From assembly GCA_036558305.1 (NCBI GenBank), contig DATBFX010000056.1:1-17104 (forward strand): a DNA stretch of 17,104 nt. The letters run 5' to 3'. Shown here piece after piece: positions 13,937 through 17,104 of the stretch. A program made the position numbers and the translations under genes. The stretch comes from DATBFX01 sp036558305. Its GTDB lineage: Bacteria; Chloroflexota; Chloroflexia; Thermomicrobiales; UBA6265. The notes below the pieces were generated by a model that was not told the origin of the DNA, did no database searches, and saw only the letters and a list, made by a program, of their open reading frames with translations. Numbering within the stretch: the stretch's first letter is position 1; each line of letters opens with the position of its first letter.

Positions 13937-15286
13937 TTACCCCGTTCCGTCATCCGGTCCCGCCACGGCGCGGATCTCGTAGATCGTGCCGCAGGGAGCG
14001 GCACCGGTCATCGATGCCTCCGCCCCGCCGCAGAGGTCGGCGGCAAACAGCACGTCGTCCGTTGAAAGCAGGTCGTCGAAGTGACCGACGACCGGATCGT
14101 CGTTGGACACGAAAGCGAGGGTCTGGCCGGTGGCGAGATCGGCGTAGAGCAGGGGATTCTCTTCGTTCGTCAGCCCGGTCTCGTCCCACTGCCCGTGAAA
14201 ACCGACGAAGATGCCCGCGTTCAAGCCGCTGGGGAACGCGGGCGGGGCGAGGGCGATCGACGAGGCGCCTTCGCTCTCGGAACCGGCGATCGGGTGAAAC
14301 GCGATCTCGGGCGGGATGCCGCGGTCGCCGACGACGTCGTCCGACCGGTAGGCGACGTAGCTGTCGGGGAAGCCGAAGTCCTCGGGTTCGCCACCGAGGG
14401 CGGCGGCGGGGATGCGGTCGATCTCGTCGGCGCTGAGGGCTTCGAGCCAGTCGCCGGGAGTATCGATGCCGTTGTCGGCGAGCAAGAGGTCGCCGGTCGC
14501 CGGTTCGAACAGGAACGCGGCGGCGTTGCGGAGACCGGTCGCGATCAATTCGGGGGCGGAGACGACCGGCGTCTCGCCGGTGTCCTCGACGGCGACGCGG
14601 TAGAGCGCCGCGTCGTCGAGGGTGGCCGAGACGAGACCGCTGACGTCGACGGTGCGGCCGGCAGTGTCGTTGCCGGAGGCGCCGACGTTGAAGAAGAGTT
14701 CGTAGCGGCGGGCGGTGGCGGTGTACGGGCGCACCGCCAGACCGTACGTCGTGTGTTCGAAGTCGACGAAGTGGAAGTCGATGCTGCCGACGAGGGTGAG
14801 GGGGTCGCTCCAGGAGCGCCCTGCGCGGAGGATGGAGATGCTCTCGCGGCCCGGTTCCGCGCTGGTGACGAAGAGGAGTGAACCGCCGCGGGCGACGGCG
14901 ACGATGGTGCCCGGAAGATCGGTGGCGAGGACGGTTCCTTCGTCGTCGGCGACGCCATCGTCGTCATTGTCGACCAGGCGCCGGAGTTCACCCGTTGAGG
15001 TGAAGTAGCCGCCGTCGCCGTTTGGGGGGCTCGAGGCGACGAGGAGCGAGCCGTCCGGTAGCCGCGTCATCCCCATCGGGAAGAAGAGATCGCGGGCGAA
15101 GACGGTGACCTGCATGGCGCTCGCATCGACGCGGGGATCGTCGCCGAGGACGAGGGGTGAGGTGTGCTGGGCGGCGGCGGTCTGCCGGATGCCGGTGAGC
15201 GCAATGGCAAGGAGGAGCAGCACGTGAAGGAGAACGGCGACCGGAGGGGTATGGCTGGACCGCATTTGCAGGGTTGGGCGTTTCAT
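13937..15286 (-). CDS. Secreted glucose/sorbosone dehydrogenase-type beta-propeller (PQQ-dependent sugar dehydrogenase-like)
   Basis: 449 residues with a signal peptide (about 1-39; hydrophobic core VAVLLHVLLLLAIALTGI, cleavage after TAAA). Propeller features are LFFPMGMTRLPDGSLLVASS (67-86), NDDDGVAD (107-114), His178 (EHTTYGLAV) in the position of the catalytic His of soluble glucose dehydrogenase, Arg253 in GLRNAAAFLFEPATGDLLLA, DNGID (271-275) and PEDFGFPDSY (301-310), the counterpart of the NYGWP motif. It would oxidise aldoses or other alcohols outside the membrane if PQQ is bound; whether it does cannot be told here. The ATG at 15286 has no Shine-Dalgarno; ATG 15265 is an alternative. 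It lies 106 bp upstream of the single-chain regulator on the same strand. Confidence 0.85.
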   Translation of the reverse strand: MKRPTLQMRSSHTPPVAVLLHVLLLLAIALTGIRQTAAAQHTSPLVLGDDPRVDASAMQVTVFARDLFFPMGMTRLPDGSLLVASSPPNGDGGYFTSTGELRRLVDNDDDGVADDEGTVLATDLPGTIVAVARGGSLLFVTSAEPGRESISILRAGRSWSDPLTLVGSIDFHFVDFEHTTYGLAVRPYTATARRYELFFNVGASGNDTAGRTVDVSGLVSATLDDAALYRVAVEDTGETPVVSAPELIATGLRNAAAFLFEPATGDLLLADNGIDTPGDWLEALSADEIDRIPAAALGGEPEDFGFPDSYVAYRSDDVVGDRGIPPEIAFHPIAGSESEGASSIALAPPAFPSGLNAGIFVGFHGQWDETGLTNEENPLLYADLATGQTLAFVSNDDPVVGHFDDLLSTDDVLFAADLCGGAEASMTGAAPCGTIYEIRAVAGPDDGTG

Positions 15287-15403
15287 GGGGAATGTGTAGC
15301 ACGAAACCGGGTAGTGTGGGGGCCCGGCGATTCGCTGCGTCGCGTCTGCACCAAACGATGCTCATGCGCGACGCGTGCGCGGCAATTGATCGGAGAGCCA
15401 ACC

Positions 15404-15847
15404 ATGACACGACGGGTGGGAGTTGGGGTCGGGGTGATCGTTGTGTGGGACGGACGCGTCTTGATGGTCCAGCGGCGGTACCGGGGCCACGGGACATGGT
15501 CTTTCCTCGGCGGCTACCTCGATTTTGGGGAGACCCCGGAATCTTGTGCGATCCGGGAAACGCGTGAAGAGACGGGATTGGTCATCGCCGACCCGCACTT
15601 TCTGGCGGTGACCAATGACGTGATTGACGACGAGCGGCACAACGTCACGCTCTGGTTCGAGGCGCAACACGTTTCGGGCGAAGCGCGGAACGAAGACCCC
15701 GAGGAGTTGCTCGCCGTCGAGTGGTTTCCCTGGGATGCCTTACCTGAACCGCTGTTCGTCTCGACGGACAGCTTCGTTCGCGGTCGGACTTACCCGGCCA
15801 TGGCGGCGGCGTACGCGCCGAGGTTGACGCGGAACTCGGCGGGATAG
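15404..15847 (+). CDS. NUDIX hydrolase
   Basis: 147 residues. The Nudix box G-x5-E-x7-REUxEExGU is complete: Gly37, Glu43, Arg51-Glu52, Glu55-Glu56, Gly58-Leu59 in GGYLDFGETPESCAIRETRE followed by ETGL. This is the metal-binding site for cleaving nucleoside diphosphates linked to another group. The N-terminal VGVGVIVVWDGRVLMVQRRY and C-terminal EWFPWDALPEPLF are typical of MutT-like or ADP-ribose pyrophosphatase-like members. Substrate is not predictable. The ATG at 15404 has GGAGAG 6 nt upstream; the frame is open to 15164 but upstream sequence is not Nudix-like. The last 58 bp overlap the 3' end of the convergent sarcosine-oxidase-like gene. Confidence 0.93.
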   Translation: MTRRVGVGVGVIVVWDGRVLMVQRRYRGHGTWSFLGGYLDFGETPESCAIRETREETGLVIADPHFLAVTNDVIDDERHNVTLWFEAQHVSGEARNEDPEELLAVEWFPWDALPEPLFVSTDSFVRGRTYPAMAAAYAPRLTRNSAG

Positions 15848-16989
15848 GTCGGATCGGTGAGGGCCGGGCGGTTCAGGGTGAAGGCGTCGATTGGGTAGGT
15901 CGTCTCGCCGGTCGTCGCCAGTTGGGCCGTGATCTTGCCGACGAGGCTGGAGAACTTGAAGACGTGGGCGGCGCCCTGGGCGACGACGATCTGTGGGTGC
16001 TCCGGTAGGCGGTCGATCACGAAGTTGCGGTCGGGCGGCATCGTGTAGAGACAGGTCTTGGTGTAGAGGTCGGGGCCGAGGAACCCGGGAATGTGCCGCC
16101 CCAGGAAGTCGACCAGTTTGCGGTACGGGCGCGGGTTGGGCTCGTAGGTGCGAGTTTCCGTCGTGACGACGTCACCGCCGACGTCGAGACCGGCCTTGGT
16201 GGCGACCTCGCCGTACACCGGGAAACCGTAAAACGACTCCGGACCGTGCCAGATCCAGATCGGGAAGCGATCGGGCGCGAAGTCACGGAGGTTCGGCGTG
16301 GCAAAGTACGTGACCTGTTCCTGCGTGATCGTGAGGGGGATCTGCGTCCCCGTTTCGCGCAGGACCGCGTTGGTCCAGGCGTCGGCCGCGACGACGACGT
16401 GAGCGGCGCGGAAGGTTCCTCTGTCGGTGTGGAGTTCGGCGCCATCCCGCGTTGGGTCCAGGCGGCGGACAGGGGTGTTGTCCAGGATCGTCGCGCCCCG
16501 CGCCCGCGCCAGCGCGACCTGGGTCGGGATCGCCTTCCTCGGGTCGCAGAGACCGCTTTCCTCCTGGTAAAGCACGCGGGAGCCCGGATCGAGGCGGAAC
16601 TGCGGGAACCGCTCCATCGCTTCGGTCGCCGTCCAGTCGTCGAAGGGGATACCGCGCGCCGCCATCGCCGCGGCGTACTGGTCGAGCACGTCTTCGGCAC
16701 CCGCCGGTGCGAGATCGACACCGCCGCATTTCGTGACGATCTTGACCCCCGATTCGTCTTCGACCTGCGCCCACGCCTCGTACGTGTACGGTGTCAACGC
16801 CGTGTACTCGGGCGCGTGGTAGGAGAGGCGGATGATCCGCGAGTGGTCCTGCGACGCCCCGTGGTCGTGCCCGAGCGCGAACTGCTCCAACCCGAGTACC
16901 TCGCCCCCGGCTTCCCGCGCCAACCAGTACAGCGCCCCACTGCCGATGCCGCCGATGCCGACGACGGCGAATTCGTACGAGGTTTTCAT
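15790..16989 (-). CDS. Monomeric sarcosine oxidase / N-methyl-amino-acid oxidase family flavoenzyme
   Basis: 399 residues. The FAD Rossmann motif is VVGIGGIGSGAL (9-20) with Glu35 at the end of strand 2. Covalent FAD attachment is indicated by Cys313 in KTCLYTMPPD, the counterpart of Cys315 of monomeric sarcosine oxidase (MSOX). Arg51 and Arg54 (SRIIR), Lys265, and Lys345 in FKFSSLVG match MSOX active-site residues, and the C-terminus IDAFTLNRPAL is characteristic. Residue 269 is Asp, where MSOX and N-methyltryptophan oxidase have His, so the substrate may differ. Known members oxidise N-methyl amino acids or pipecolate and make H2O2. The ATG at 16989 has AGGAGG 5 nt upstream. The frame continues to 17088, but only through the G-rich repeat. 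The leader holds a strong hairpin. Confidence 0.92.
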   Translation of the reverse strand: MKTSYEFAVVGIGGIGSGALYWLAREAGGEVLGLEQFALGHDHGASQDHSRIIRLSYHAPEYTALTPYTYEAWAQVEDESGVKIVTKCGGVDLAPAGAEDVLDQYAAAMAARGIPFDDWTATEAMERFPQFRLDPGSRVLYQEESGLCDPRKAIPTQVALARARGATILDNTPVRRLDPTRDGAELHTDRGTFRAAHVVVAADAWTNAVLRETGTQIPLTITQEQVTYFATPNLRDFAPDRFPIWIWHGPESFYGFPVYGEVATKAGLDVGGDVVTTETRTYEPNPRPYRKLVDFLGRHIPGFLGPDLYTKTCLYTMPPDRNFVIDRLPEHPQIVVAQGAAHVFKFSSLVGKITAQLATTGETTYPIDAFTLNRPALTDPTYPAEFRVNLGAYAAAMAG

Positions 16990-17004
16990 GGCCGCCTCCT
17001 GATA

Positions 17005-17033
17005 GGGGGACAGGGGGGCGGGGGGACAGGGGG
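17005..17033 (+). other. Four-run G-quadruplex motif in the leader of the sarcosine-oxidase-like gene
   Basis: Four guanine runs of 5, 6, 6 and 5 (17005-17009, 17013-17018, 17020-17025, 17029-17033) are separated by loops ACA, C and ACA. This is an ideal intramolecular G-quadruplex pattern on the + strand, which is the template strand for the minus-strand gene starting at 16989. Confidence 0.65.
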
Positions 17034-17069
17034 ACAGAAGAACCCCGTCCTGTCCCCCTGTCCCCCCGC
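17018..17069. repeat. Perfect 20-bp inverted repeat built from GGGGGACAG units
   Basis: The left arm 17018-17037 and right arm 17050-17069 are exact reverse complements, with a 12-nt loop (17038-17049). Each arm has two GGGGGACAG-like units, and a further unit precedes the left arm at 17005-17013. The repeat lies 29 bp before the start codon of the sarcosine-oxidase-like gene, so its transcript would carry a very stable hairpin just 5' of the Shine-Dalgarno. It could also be a terminator for an upstream gene outside the window or a dispersed intergenic repeat. Confidence 0.75.
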
Positions 17070-17104
17070 AATCTATCCCTTGCTCCACTCGTTCACGTTC
17101 CAGA

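Noticed and set aside
16990..17088. 33-residue N-terminal extension of the sarcosine-oxidase-like protein
   Set aside because: It translates the GGGGGACAG repeat; the FAD motif begins correctly from ATG 16989, which has an AGGAGG site.
1..17104. CRISPR array, transposon ends, prophage genes, rRNA or tRNA genes
   Set aside because: No regularly spaced direct repeats, transposase, integrase, phage structural genes or conserved RNA motifs were seen on either strand.

Overview
This is a GC-rich, gene-dense bacterial chromosomal window with 15 protein genes I can support, plus one probable 12-codon leader peptide. No rRNA, tRNA, transposase, prophage or CRISPR array is visible. Gene content suggests a soil- or environment-type member of the Chloroflexota, perhaps near Thermomicrobia/Sphaerobacter. 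The pointers are NarL/LuxR-type regulators, GAF sensor kinases, a tiny twin-arginine protein, a secreted RTX-like protein and many flavin oxidoreductases. This placement is inference, because no phylogenetic marker gene is present.

Layout. 1-1760 (+): the 3' part of an SDR oxidoreductase, overlapped by a SAM methyltransferase, then a small Tat-signal protein. 1813-1840: a perfect 12-bp terminator hairpin shared with the convergent signal peptidase I gene (1863-2627, -). 2938-3660 (-): a LuxR-type regulator with a degenerate receiver. 4026-4790 (-): an ECF sigma factor, divergent from an FAD-dependent oxidoreductase (5170-6306, +). Two ECF-like promoter motifs lie back to back in the shared gap. 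6434-7008 (+): a BrnT-like toxin and CopG-type antitoxin pair. 7042-9216 (-): a gluconate/glucose dehydrogenase-type operon (short leader ORF, subunit 3, GMC flavoprotein with a cysteine cluster). 9350-10273 (-): a YihY/BrkB membrane protein, divergent from a secreted RTX-repeat protein (10642-11211, +). 11422-13830 (-): an 802-residue GAF-GAF-kinase-receiver-LuxR single-chain two-component protein. 13937-15286 (-): a secreted glucose/sorbosone-dehydrogenase-type beta-propeller. 15404-15847 (+): a NUDIX hydrolase whose 3' end overlaps the convergent sarcosine-oxidase-type gene (15790-16989, -). 16990-17104: a G-rich leader with a perfect 20-bp inverted repeat and a four-run G-quadruplex motif.

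The genes mostly look like independent one- to two-gene units for small-molecule oxidation and signalling. I see no defence island or biosynthetic cluster. The observations most worth following are the single-chain two-component regulator, the divergent ECF promoter pair, the leader ORF coupled to the dehydrogenase operon, the G4/hairpin leader of the sarcosine-oxidase-like gene, and the altered residue in that enzyme's active site.
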